Source: Cycas panzhihuaensis (taxonomy: Eukaryota; Cycadophyta). From it: a DNA stretch of 64,000 nt. Where the stretch lies: the NCBI GenBank assembly GCA_023213395.1, contig CM041465.1, forward strand, positions 198,035,741 to 198,099,740, read 5' to 3'. A program made the translations under genes and the position numbers. The notes below the pieces were generated by a model, which did not search any database, had not been told where the DNA came from, and saw only the letters and a list, made by a program, of their open reading frames with translations. Shown here one piece after another: positions 21,401 to 32,249 of this stretch (its first letter is position 1; each line of letters opens with the position of its first letter).

Positions 21401-23064
21401 TATGAATTTTTTAAGTTTTGTGTGGATTTTGCAAGATTTTTAGAGACGTTTTTAAAATTATTATTGTTGTGACTTGAAAATTAGCTTTTGGTGACACTTT
21501 TGGGTGAAATCAAGAAGGGTAATTGATGTTGAAACTTACTATTCTACCAAGGTTCAAATTTTGATGGTTTGTGTTTCAAGTTCAATGGTTTCTCTTAAAA
21601 CTTTTAGCCTTGAAACTCTTCTAAATTGGTAAGATCTTTCCTATATGATTTCTTATTATTTCACTATTCATTGGAGGTTATTTCTTACTCAAAATTTATT
21701 TCCTTTGGCTAGTTATTATGGTGATCTTGTATACATTTTTGCCTTGGAATATTGGCTAAAATATCAACCTTTTGTGGGGTTTATAAGAGATAGGTTAAAG
21801 TGGGGCATGGTCATCTCTCCACCATTTAAATAGCTACCTCTTTATATTCTTCAATAGTAGTCTATATTCCAAGTGATTTGTCATCCCTTTTAGCTTATAT
21901 TTGGCTATGCTTTAGCCCTTGTTGCTTGTTGTTTTTCTTCCTTTATTTATTTTAAAGGAAAGTTTAAAGATGATTGATCAATTAAAAGAAAAGAGCCATT
22001 CTAAGATGGAATTTTACACTAGGAAAGAAGCCTTGATTTCATTGCTTACATGGTATCACTCTTAGATTTGCTTTCCTCCTTTGAAAAGAAGAATTTATAT
22101 TGGTGAAAGGAATATATATTTGATTTTTCAAACTACTAGAGCTTCAAGGGTCTTTTTGGAGTCTGTCTTGTTCCAATTGTGATACAATCTTAAAGTTGTG
22201 TGACTAGTTTCTTGTATGAGGATTGTAATTAAATTTTTGTTGCTTGCATGTAACTTTAGGGGTCTCAAAATTTATTTTGAATAGCAGTAGTATATCTTTA
22301 AAATTTTTCTTTTGCATCATGGAACATTCATTCAAAGAAAAGATAGCATGTGTGTGATATAAGGATCTTTCAATTAGCATTTCATGTTATCAAAATTTTT
22401 GAAGGTTTACATAAAATAATAGCATGGTATGTTGCATCTCTTATTAGTGATTTTCTTTTTATAGTGAAGTGTGCATATTATATTTAAAAGAATAGTCTTC
22501 AATTTGTATTAGTATGCTTCATCTTTAAACTATAAAACAAAAAAAATATATTGCATGCATCTAGTTTTTCTTTGGTTATTGGTTGAAGGTAGAAAAGGTC
22601 TTATTATTTTATTAATTACCTTTATTTATTTTGTTTTATTTTATTAAGCAGAAAAAAAAAAAAAAAAAAACAAAAACATAAAAAGAAAGAAAACATTTCC
22701 ATTCATTTAACCCTTCCCCTTTATTCAAATAAAACCCAAAAGGCTGAAAGAATTAAATAATAGGAGTCCCTAGGAAGGACACAGAAAATATTGTTAGAGT
22801 AGCTCCAAACTTAGAACTCCTTCACCCAATTATTTAGGCTAGTGGGCCCTACCACCCCCATACATCCAAGCCTTTCATCATCTTAATCATTCATAACTTT
22901 GTTAGATAGTATAACTAGGTGAAGACTCCTTCTTAAGAGTTAGGTAAAGGTGGTTACTTAGGTCTTCTTAAACTTTATATCTCCTAGTCCTGATTGAAAT
23001 AAGGAAAACACCTCACCAATTAAGAGATATCTAGTTTAGGCATGCCTAAGAAGTAGCATCTTTA
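21401..23064 (+). repeat. 5' LTR of element B
   Basis: Aligns over its full length with 36232-37880; shared stretches include CAAGTTTTGTGTGGA (a C-to-T difference here), TGTGACTTGAAAATTAGC, CATGGTCATCTCTCCACC and CACCTCACC. It carries a run of 19 A at 22652-22670 where the other copy has only a short A/C-rich tract. A short open frame at 21645-21833 is not kept open in the other LTR. Confidence 0.85.
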
Positions 23065-23084
23065 TAGAAATTATATTAGGGAGC
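23065..23084 (+). other. Decayed primer-binding site of element B
   Basis: TAGAAATTATATTAGGGAGC aligns base by base with TGGCAACCATATTGGGGATC behind the LTR of element D, mostly with G-to-A and C-to-T differences. Both resemble the tRNA-Asp primer site (TGGCGCCGTTGCCGGGG) used by Tat and Athila elements. This is inferred from the D comparison. Confidence 0.5.
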
Positions 23085-23149
23085 TACCATTTATTTTCTC
23101 TTTAAAGTAATGGAAAACATAATGCTTACTCTTGGGCACTCTTTGAGGC

Positions 23150-25820
23150 TCTAAGGCCTTCCACTAGATCCTCAAGATTATCCTTCACATTGTGGTCAAA
23201 AAGTCTCATCATCTTATGTCAAATCTTTAGAACTTTAAGTTCATGATGCTTATGCTTATCCCCCTAAAGATTCACCCCAATTGTATGATGTACTTGTGGA
23301 ACAAGGATATCTTGAACCCCTTCAATATCCTAGTGATCCTTCTTTTGTAGATCCCTCTTTTACATAAGAAGAAACACCTCCTATTTAAGCATATTTATCA
23401 TACCTTGAGTTGATTCTTACTAAGATTTCTACTCTACTACATATGCCTAGTTACCAAGATCTGTTCTACTTGGAGACCCATAGCATGAAATCCCCATTAC
23501 AACATCTTTAGATTAATCCTTTGAGTGGGGATTATGAGTTAATTCAAGTTGATACTTCACTTGATGTCATTCGATATCCTCATCCTTCTCACCCTCCTTC
23601 ACCTAAACTTTTATCAAGATCCCATTCCCCTCTTTTAGAGGAAGTGGATGACCACATGTCAACTCATTCGAAGCCCCACCACTCTCGTTCTAGACTACAA
23701 GTTTAGATTCATTTCCCTCATATCATACCTTCTACCCGTGAGGCTACTACTACCATTTTTACTCATGGAAATCCTAGTTCCTCTTATATGCTTCCTTCTT
23801 GCCAAGTGGCTTTGTCTTTACCAAGCCTATGACCTATTCATTCTTATACTACTAGGGTGACCTCCTCTCATCCTATTTATTCTACTACTTAATTACCCCC
23901 TTATATATTGCACATGATTTTATTTCATGGTGTTAGACCTCATCCACTATCTCTAAGAGCCTCTAGCATGGTTCCCTCTTCTTAATAGATTTCTTATACT
24001 TATTTCATCCATTCTCATACTTTGGATAGTTAATCGTAAGCCTTGAGAGCTTCTAATTCCACTTCTTCTTTGTACATTCTTAGACCTACTCAATAAGTCA
24101 ATCCTTTTTCTACTTTTAATCTAATCTTCCCATAACATCTTATACCCTAAACTAACTTTGTGGTTAACCTTGCAATTTGGTTTAGTCCCTTGCCTTCTTT
24201 TCCATCCCATGCTAGTTCACAACCACAACAACAACAATAATTACAACTACCCATCCATTCCCTATCTGTCATCCTTGCCTTAACATTCTACTATGTTGAG
24301 GCCAAGGAGACCTTTTTTAATTATATGAAGTCTCTATTTCCATGTGAGATCTTTTTATTTCCTATACCTTCTTTTCTTCTTGAGTTACCTAAATTTTATA
24401 GTGACTCTTCTCAGGATCTTACTTCCCACATATAGGCATTTGTACTTGCCTGTGCATATTTTATATCGTATGATTACATCACGATGCACCTATTTCTTAA
24501 ATCTCTTTAGGATGATGCCTTGAAGTGGTTCTATTGAGTTCTTTCAACTTCCATCCTCTCGTTCCAATAATTAATTGATTCTTTTATCAATTATTTTGAT
24601 ATAGCAAGATCATTTAAATTAGGTATTAAATCCATTTTAGCCATCAAGTAGAACTATGTTGAGACCTCAAGAGACTTTCTTAGAAGATTTCAAGATGAGA
24701 TACATGCCCATCACTCATGTGTAGATCCTAGCCTACTATTTGATTTGTTTACTAATGTTTTGAGGCCCTACGTACACTTAGAAGTCCTAAAACTCAGTGC
24801 TCAAACTTATGAAGAAGTGGTTGATCATTACTTAGCCTTAGAAATATTCAAGATTCAAGTGGGTAATAAGAAGGTTGGGAAACCTATGCCTTCTAAAGAA
24901 ACAGTTCAAACAATAAAAGCTTCATATTCCAAACCCACTTATGATCACTTGGCTTCTTCTATCAGATCATTAGAGTATGTGATCAATACTAAGTTACACA
25001 TTGATGGTCCTTCTTAAAGCTAACCTTTGCAAAAGACCAAAGTTATTTATCTTACTGAAGGAAGGAAGAAACAAGTTCCTCCTCCCCCTCCTCCTTCCTT
25101 CAGAAAAATAAAATAGTGCTCATATCATCAAACTTATGTATATGATAGAAGTGAGTACCATATAATTCAAAATACAACTCAAAATATGAATGTCTAGCTG
25201 AACTAGTCCTCTAAGTCATCTCAAGACCAAATGATCTATAAGGATCCATTACTATAATATAATGAGAAAGTGAATAAAGATGATAAAGGCAAATAAAAGC
25301 AGGTCCAAGATGATGAAGCTAAACCTTCAAGCTCCAATTAATTGAAAATGACTATCCCTCCCCCAAACCCTCCATCAAAATGAACTAATAATCAATATCA
25401 CAGAGCTTCTAAAGGTGGTGACACCAAGAGAATGATAAATATGGTAGAGATAACAAAGAGTGTAGGTCCATCTAAATCATCTTATGATTTGATGGTGAGG
25501 AATCCTGACTCTTTACCTCTAATGCCTCCACATCCCATTAGGTTTAGGTCCATTCCCTCTAGTATAAAAGATGGATCTTTCTCTATGGTTGAGGAATTAA
25601 AGACTATTCTAGTAGGTATATTAGTCATTGATTTACTAAAGTGTTATTTTGAGCAATGTCAACTTTTATTTAATACACTGGAAGTTCCCATAGTAGTCTC
25701 TTCACCTGCCTCTACACTCTCTTTTGACCTAACTACCTTGTCTAGTCATTCTTCTCATGAACTAAATAACATACCCTCATTTTACATTGAGATTATAAAG
25801 GATAGTATCAATATTAAATG
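23150..25820 (+). pseudogene. gag: Gag of element B
   Basis: The N-terminal part (23150-24300) is a Pro/Ser/Thr/Gln-rich, low-complexity region read in pieces. The capsid domain follows at 24330-25010: DDALKWFY, FINYFDIARSFKLGIKS, then HLEVLKLSAQTYEEVVDHY. It corresponds closely to DDALKWFYCLPA and FINYFDIARPFENGMKS in element D. A basic, Pro-rich segment and an open frame at 25432-25821 lead into the protease. In-frame stops include TAG at a former Gln before DDALKWFY (also Gln in D) and TAA in FQ*LID where D has FQQLVD. No zinc knuckle is evident. Gag forms the particle. Confidence 0.75.
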
Positions 25821-26140
25821 AGTTATTATATATGAGGGATCATCTATTAATGTAATATTTCTTTGCCTTATTGAGGACTTGGAGATCTCAGTTTTTAATC
25901 CATATGAGTGGATTTGCCAAGGATACGACAAGAACCAGAAGGTACCCTTACATCAAGTTAACATCCCTCTCACCTTAGAAAAAAAAGACAATCCTTATCG
26001 AGCTTACCATTATCGATCTTGAATTAGAGTATAATATTCTTTTGGGTAGACTATGGATCACCCAAATGTTAGTGGTTTGTTCCTCTCTCTTTAGAGAACT
26101 TAGGTTTATCCATAAGGGACAATTAAAAATTGTTAAGTGA
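25780..26140 (+). pseudogene. Aspartic protease of element B, active-site Asp lost
   Basis: The reading IIYEGSSINVIF corresponds to VVDNGSSVSAMP in element D, so the catalytic Asp position is Tyr here (GAT to TAT) and the next residue is Glu. After an A-run frameshift near 25980 it continues LEYNILLGRLWITQMLVVCS, matching D's VNYNLLLGHPWLDQMGVMCS. The product could not be active. Confidence 0.7.
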
Positions 26141-27479
26141 AAACTAAAACCCATCAAATAATCAATCCTTCTTATTGAAACCTTTTCAGAACCTAGTGAA
26201 TCATCAAACTCTTTGGAGCACTTCTTTCAATTACTTGGTTTAGGTCAATACTTTACTATTGAAACTCCTCCTACTCATTCAGAAGTAAAGGATGCTGATT
26301 TGGTTAAGATTGTTCCTTTGTCGTTAGGTTTCTCATCTATTTCTGTTACTTTAGACTTAACTAATCAGTTTTCAGCTTCTTCTTCTATTCTTAATGAAGA
26401 AGTAACTCCTCATTCCATCATATCTTATGGAGGACTGCCTGTGACTTAGCTTATTGATATAGATACTTTCCCTCTTGTTCTTCTACACTTCTCATAGGTT
26501 TTGTGTTTACCCTCGAGGGCAAATGCTGTGGCTTCTTCCATTACCAATCTTTCATCAAGAACTTATTTAACTTCATCTATACATAATTTGTATATTGATG
26601 CTTCCCTATCTTTCTCTTGATCTTTTTTATTTATGACATGGTTGAATAACATGCGAAGAAGATGTTGTTGCATCAACACTCAGACTTAGAATTAGGGGGC
26701 GAAGATATTAATTCACTTGATATAGGTTAAAATAATCAAAATACTTCCACTAGAGCATGGGAATTCAATTTGATCTCTACAATTTTTTTTCATTTCCATC
26801 CTCATATGGATTCTTCTCCATCTTCTCTCATCCTAATGTATTTATCCAAATATGAGTATTAGGGGTACCATCAAGAATTTAATCAAACTTTTTCTTTGAC
26901 TCGGGAATTTGTTAATAGGCCTATTCTCTTTTCTCATATTCGTTCAATCATTGAGTTCATTCCTACTAGTCTAAACTCTTTGGTTGATTCTCTTTTATCT
27001 TTCAGGTCTCTCTCTTTATCTACTCTCCTACCTAGAAACCTTCTCCTCGCTAATCTCTTCCACTTAGACCATTTTGAAAATGATGAGATGATTATAGAGC
27101 ATCTAGCAGGTTTATCTCCTCGGTTCCCTGATGGATATCATAGGTTGGTTTTTTAAAAAGTAATAGTTAATTATTCCCAACCTCAAGAGTCAATTTTTTT
27201 AATAAAACTTGCCCCTCATTATTTTAAAGAGGAAAACATGATGCTTATGGAGCAATCCATTGATGTAGACTTGGAGATGGGAGATACTCCTAGGATTATC
27301 AAGTTGGAAGCTAGTTGTATTCCCTAAGAGATCATTCAATTTAAGGGTCTCTTTGATGAATTTTACTTGATTTTTATGTAGGACTACATAGATTTGCATG
27401 GCCTTGACCACCAAGTCATTAAAGATAACATCACTATAACTCTTAGAATTAGACCTAATTGACAAAAATAATGTCTTAT
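26141..27479 (+). pseudogene. Protease-RT linker of element B
   Basis: Polyprotein linker read in broken frames. The open frame at 26896-27156 ends ENDEMIIEHLAGLSPRFPDG, which parallels EDDEALLEHLAAFAPNLPSG in element D at 62100-62155. No catalytic domain lies here. Confidence 0.6.
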
Positions 27480-28135
27480 TTATCCACGTCTCTCCCTTAC
27501 TATTAAACAAGAAGTAGAGAAACTACTAAGAGATGGATTCATTGAGAGTGTTGATTATTCTCAATGGGTTTCTAACATAATTCTTGTAGCAAAGAAAATT
27601 GGTTCAATTCAAATTTGCATAGACTTTTTTGATATCAATAAGGCATGTCCCAAAGATAATTTTCCTCTCCTTTTTCTTGATTAGATTTAGAACCAAATGA
27701 CATATTTTGTGGTAATATCTCTTATGGGTAGATTTTTAGGATATAATCGGATCTCCATTTCACCTTGTGACCATTATAAGACTACTTTTACCACTCCTTA
27801 GGGCACCTTTATCTATAAAATCATGTGATTCAGTTTGAAGAATACTGGTGTGACATATCAAAGACCTATGGTCTATAATTTTCATGACTTAATTGGTAAT
27901 ATCATTACTATGTATTTGGATAATATGATTGCCCTCTCTTAGAAGAAATGTAATCATCTGCGTGACCTTAGAATGATCTTTGAAGAGTGTAAGAAGTATC
28001 ATTTATGCCTTGATTATGTTAGGAAAGATATTATGAAACATCATTTCTCATGATGGGATTAGAATTAATCTTGATAAGATCAAGGCAATTGTCCAAATGC
28101 CTCCCCTAAGAGCTAAAAGTAGATTAAATCTTTTT
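27480..28135 (+). pseudogene. Reverse transcriptase of element B
   Basis: Reads EVEKLLRDGFIESVDYSQWV, SNIILVAKK, INKACPKDNFPL, GYNRISISP, TYQRPM and IFEECKKYHL. These are the conserved blocks of Tat/Athila-type RT and match element D almost block for block. The catalytic YVDDM box reads YLDNM: the second Asp is Asn, a GAT-to-AAT change. Stops include a TAG at the Trp of TTPWGTF. The product is inactive. Confidence 0.85.
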
Positions 28136-28640
28136 TAGGTAGACTTGGTTTCTTAAGGAATTTCATCATGAATTTTGCCTTAGATGCTAGCCTATCACTT
28201 ATCTTTTAAAGAAAGATGTTGAGTTATAGTGGACTCCTCAAGTTCAATAGTCCTTTGATAAGTTGAAGTAAGCCTTGGTTTTCTCACCTATTCTTGTTGT
28301 GCCAAGGTTTAATAAACTATTAATCTTATATACTTCAACTATAGAGGAATTATTAATGGGAATGCTAGAACGAGAAATCTATTTCATTAGTAGTACCTTA
28401 GCGGCTACTGAACTTCACTATCCTTTTCCTAAAAAATAGTGTCTTGCTTTGATTTTTGCTATAAGAAGCTATGCCACTACCTCCTTAGGAATAGGGTCTA
28501 TCTTATTATTTAGTTAGATTCTTTAAAGTACTTGCTTACTAAATCTATCTTACTAAATGATTAGGTAAGTGGTCTTTATTACTTCAAGAGTTTGATTTAT
28601 AATTAGTTAATAGGAAATCTAAAAAGGGCATGATCATCCC
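28136..28640 (+). pseudogene. RNase H of element B (first copy)
   Basis: Only fragments can be followed: FLGRLGFLRNFIMNFA in the connection region, then pieces around 28400-28620 corresponding to ELHYPxxEKxCLALxFA and LLQEFDL of the related element D. The domain is the ordinary Ty3/gypsy RNase H that directly follows RT. It is heavily frameshifted. Confidence 0.6.
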
Positions 28641-29970
28641 AGGGATCATGGTTGATGCTCCTCTCCTTAATCTTACTAACCAACCCATTGATGATTCTCT
28701 TTTAGATGAACACATCCTCCATATCTAGGTTGTCCCTTTAGATGATCCATGGTATGGAGAGATTAGGTTATACTTTCATGGTTAATCTTTCCCTTTCCCT
28801 ACTACTTCGAAGAAGAGAATAGAAATCTGAGTTGCTACCAAGCAATACCTTTTACTTGATAATGTACTCTATAAATGTTCTTTTAATAGAATCCTACTAA
28901 GGTGCCTCTCTCTTGATGAAACATTAGTTGCCTTAATAGAGCCCCACGAAGGAATGTGTGATGGACATTTTGGTGGTTGATCAATAGCCCAACATATTCT
29001 ACATATGGGCTATTATTAGCCCACCTTATTTAAAGATGCTTACTCTTACATTCAAAAATGCTAGAAATATCAATCCCATGTAATGATGATACATAAGCTT
29101 GTGCAAGAAATGAAGTCAATAGTTTTACCATGGCCTTTTTTCCAATAGGGTCTTGATCTCACTGGTTAGATTTTTCTAACATCATCTAATAGGCGTAAGT
29201 TTATCATAACTATAATTAAATATTTTATGAAAAATATTGAATCTATCCCAATAGTTACTGCTACTAGAAAAACTATTGCTACATTTATATTTCAACATAT
29301 TATTTATTGATTTAGGGTGCTAGACGTTATCGTTATTGATAATTAGACTTCATTTTGTAATCCTTATATCAGTGAATTATGTAGTAAGTTTCATATCACT
29401 CATAAGTTATTCGCCCGATATCATCCTCATGCAAATGGCCAGGTGGAAGCTTTTAATAATATCATAGCTAAGATAGTTGCTACCTCTCATAGGGATTAGC
29501 ACACTCTATTATTTTCAATATTATGGGCCTATAGGACCTCTATTAGGAATGCCATAGGCATGATGCTATTCTTTATTGTCTATGGTGTCAAGGTCATCCT
29601 CCCATTAGTGATTGAGATTCCTTCCTTGCGTATCACATTGAAGGAGTTTACTGAAAAAGAATTCCAAAGAGAAGTATATCTCTTAGAGTTAGAGAGATTG
29701 GATGAGACTTGTTTGCAAGCTTTATAGAATAATAAGGCATCAGTGGCTAGGGTTCAAGTTGCTCATAATAGGCAAATTAGACCAAAGAGGTTCAACATTA
29801 GTGATAAGGTGTTAAAGTTGGAGTATTTCCATGATAAGCAACATAAATTTCCTTCCAAATAGATGAGACCTTTTTTAATAATTGAAGATGTGAGTAACGA
29901 GGCTTATCAAATTTCAATGTTGGAAGGTTTAAAATTTAAGAGGCCTATTAATTCTTAGTATTTGAGAAGC
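28640..29970 (+). pseudogene. Integrase of element B
   Basis: The zinc-binding N-terminus is at 28940-29110 (HEGMCDGHFGG ... HMGYY ... KC*KYQ); one Cys of the HHCC finger is Tyr (G-to-A). The core at 29130-29470 reads GLDLTG, FIITIIKYFMK, VIDN*TSF and YHPHANGQVEAFNN, giving the DDE residues in order. The C-terminal part at 29790-29980 reads GDKVL-like SDKVLKLEYFHDKQHKF and ends with SxYLRSFYA. TAG replaces Trp in 'WGLDLTG'. It would insert element cDNA. Confidence 0.82.
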
Positions 29971-29984
29971 TTTTATGCCTAGTA

Positions 29985-30926
29985 GCATGCATTTATTACC
30001 TCTGCAATAAGGATAAACTGCAACCCCAAACCTTTCTCTTTATCTAACAAGCTAAAACTATGGGTAATTTCTCTCACTTTTCGGTCTTTTCTTGCTTTCT
30101 AGTGAGCGTTGTTCTATTTTTATTAGAGATCCCACTCATGATTATATAAGTCCTTTGCTCTTTCTAGCATTTGCATTGATTGTGAGTGCTCTATGACCAT
30201 ATTTGGATCTTGTTCTCTTTTACTCAAAGGAGAATTTAGGCCCCCAATCATATCATATCTTTATCCTTGAAAGAGAAAAACTTTCATTAGCTTTAGGTAC
30301 TTGGTTATTGGTTGAGATTATACTTTCATCTGCTAGTACTTTACCTTGAGGATTCCTTCTTAGTCATATATTACTTATTTTCTGTGATTATTTTTATTAT
30401 AGTTGGTTTACTGCATCTATCTTTTGTAGTGAATACTCATTCTGCTACCTTCCCTTTATATTTAGAGATATTGTAATTTTGATCTCCTCTTTTCCTGTAA
30501 TTTAATCTCTAAGGAGATTAGTCTCTTTTATTCTTGATTCTATTAAAAAGGATAAATCTTTACTATATTGAGTAAAAGAATTTTATAGTTGGATGATTAT
30601 AGTTTCCTTCTTATAAAAGAAAAAAAAATGAAAGTGAAAGCAAAAAAATAAAAAAGTGAAAGAAAGTGTATTATTACCATCCTCTTGTAATTTGGGGTAA
30701 GTTGCATGATGAATTTATCCCCACCTATCTATCTTTAGGTTGGATTCAATTGTATGAAGCATTCAGGACTTTCAGATCTAGTTGCTTAGGTCCATCGCGG
30801 CCTTAGTTATGATTAAACCCTACTTGACACCATTACTATTATCGATCATAATCATCCCAATTATGTTTCTTTTTCTTCTTCACTAGAGTTTGTCTCCTTA
30901 TTAATTGATTCCCATACCTTCCTCTA
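29985..30926. other. Spacer between integrase and extra RNase H of B
   Basis: About 940 bp without a convincing gene. It includes a purine-rich A/G stretch at 30617-30670 and decayed open pieces before the extra RNase H domain. Confidence 0.5.
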
Positions 30927-31370
30927 TTGATCACATCATCTCTAAACTTTGATCCTATTATTTCCATAACATTGAGTATATTCACTAATGGAGGTAGTAG
31001 GGGAAACCCAGGATCATCTGCTTATGCTTGGGTGATTTATGACCAATTAGGAAGTCCTCTTCTTTCTATGGAATCTTTTATACCTAGGGAAGCTAACAAT
31101 GAAGCTAAGTATCTTGCTATTATAGGAGCCTTATCTGATATTTCTCATTTTTGTCTTAGACCTATTATTATATATGCAGACTCTCAGGTTGTAGTCTATT
31201 AGTTAGTTGGGATGTATTAGGTTCACTCTCTACGACTCCTTCTTCTTCTTTCATCATTGTTATCCTTCTTTTCTTTAGTTACCATCTAGTATATCCCTCA
31301 TTCTCTTAATCTTAAAGTTGACACTCTTATTTCCTCTATCTTGGATGATCATTTTGGTTGACTTTCATCT
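30927..31370 (+). pseudogene. Extra (archaeal-type) RNase H domain of element B
   Basis: An open frame reads FTNGGSRGNPGSSAYAWVIY, then REANNEAKYLAIIGAL and IIIYADSQVVVY, and after stops NLKVDTLI. This is the RNase H1-like fold of the kind known as an additional domain (aRNH) in Tat-lineage elements, clearly separate from the RNase H after RT. Two of the four catalytic carboxylates are changed, Asp to Asn in 'FTDGGS' and Glu to Lys in 'NNEAEY', both G-to-A; the Asp of 'YADS' remains. Unusually it lies downstream of the integrase. Confidence 0.85.
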
Positions 31371-32240
31371 TTCTATTTGGGGGCACCTAGCTCCAGAACA
31401 AGTATAAACTACCACTCTATAAAGAGTATAAACTATTAGTTTGGGAAGATATAGATCTAAGTAGTTTAAAGATTAAGATGATGGGTAAAAGATTGAAATG
31501 AAGTATTTGAAATAGATAGACCTACATTGGAATCTTGGGCCATAGAGGATCTTGGTAGAGGGTAGGTCCCTAAAAGTTTCTTGTCCCTAGAACAAGCTAA
31601 CGAGGAATCTAGTATACTTAGATGATTAGATGTTTATTAAGTGAGATTAACTTTTCATTTGGTAAATGACTTATTTTCTTCATGATATATTATATAAATG
31701 TGGATTTCATTCTATGTTTATATAATCTATCAAGAGTATGATGTGAGTTATATGAGTTTCTTTTGAGAGATTCATATCATCCCCTCTTCTGGTTTTATAA
31801 ACATATTACCATTTATTTCAGATGGTTTTATGTTTATAAAAATAAGATAAATAAATCTTTCACCCACTACCTTTTATCTTTTGTTTGTTTTATTTCTTTC
31901 ACTCTTTCTTGTAATCATTTTCTTTCCTAAATCACTTCACTCCAGAATGAGTATAAACTATCATATATATATTACAACAAAAATCTAAAAAATATATATA
32001 ACTACAAGAGAACAAAAAAGTGGAAAATGATAAAATGATTACATGTTTCTTTGAACTATCATACTGATGAATGTATCCTATGCTTAATCAAAAAAGGGAA
32101 ATAAGGTGTTTAGAGTCAAGTATCTATATACAAATTTTTAAAAAAAGAAGTGATCAATATTATATATAACAAAGAGATATAGTACATCTATCACTCATGT
32201 GACTCATGGTACATAGTTAAGGCTCCCAAAATACCTCTCC
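31371..32240. other. AT-rich spacer with scattered AGTATAAACTA motifs
   Basis: No gene supported. AGTATAAACTA occurs at about 31402, 31423 and 31942, each after an A/G-rich GAACA-, AAAG- or AATG-like stretch. Their arrangement resembles the denser TAAACTATGATA array at 34800. Confidence 0.5.
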
Positions 32241-32249
32241 TCTCCCTCT

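Noticed and set aside
7940-21401. A target-site duplication for element F
   Set aside because: CACAA on the left and AGAGT on the right do not match, and the left LTR end is uncertain.
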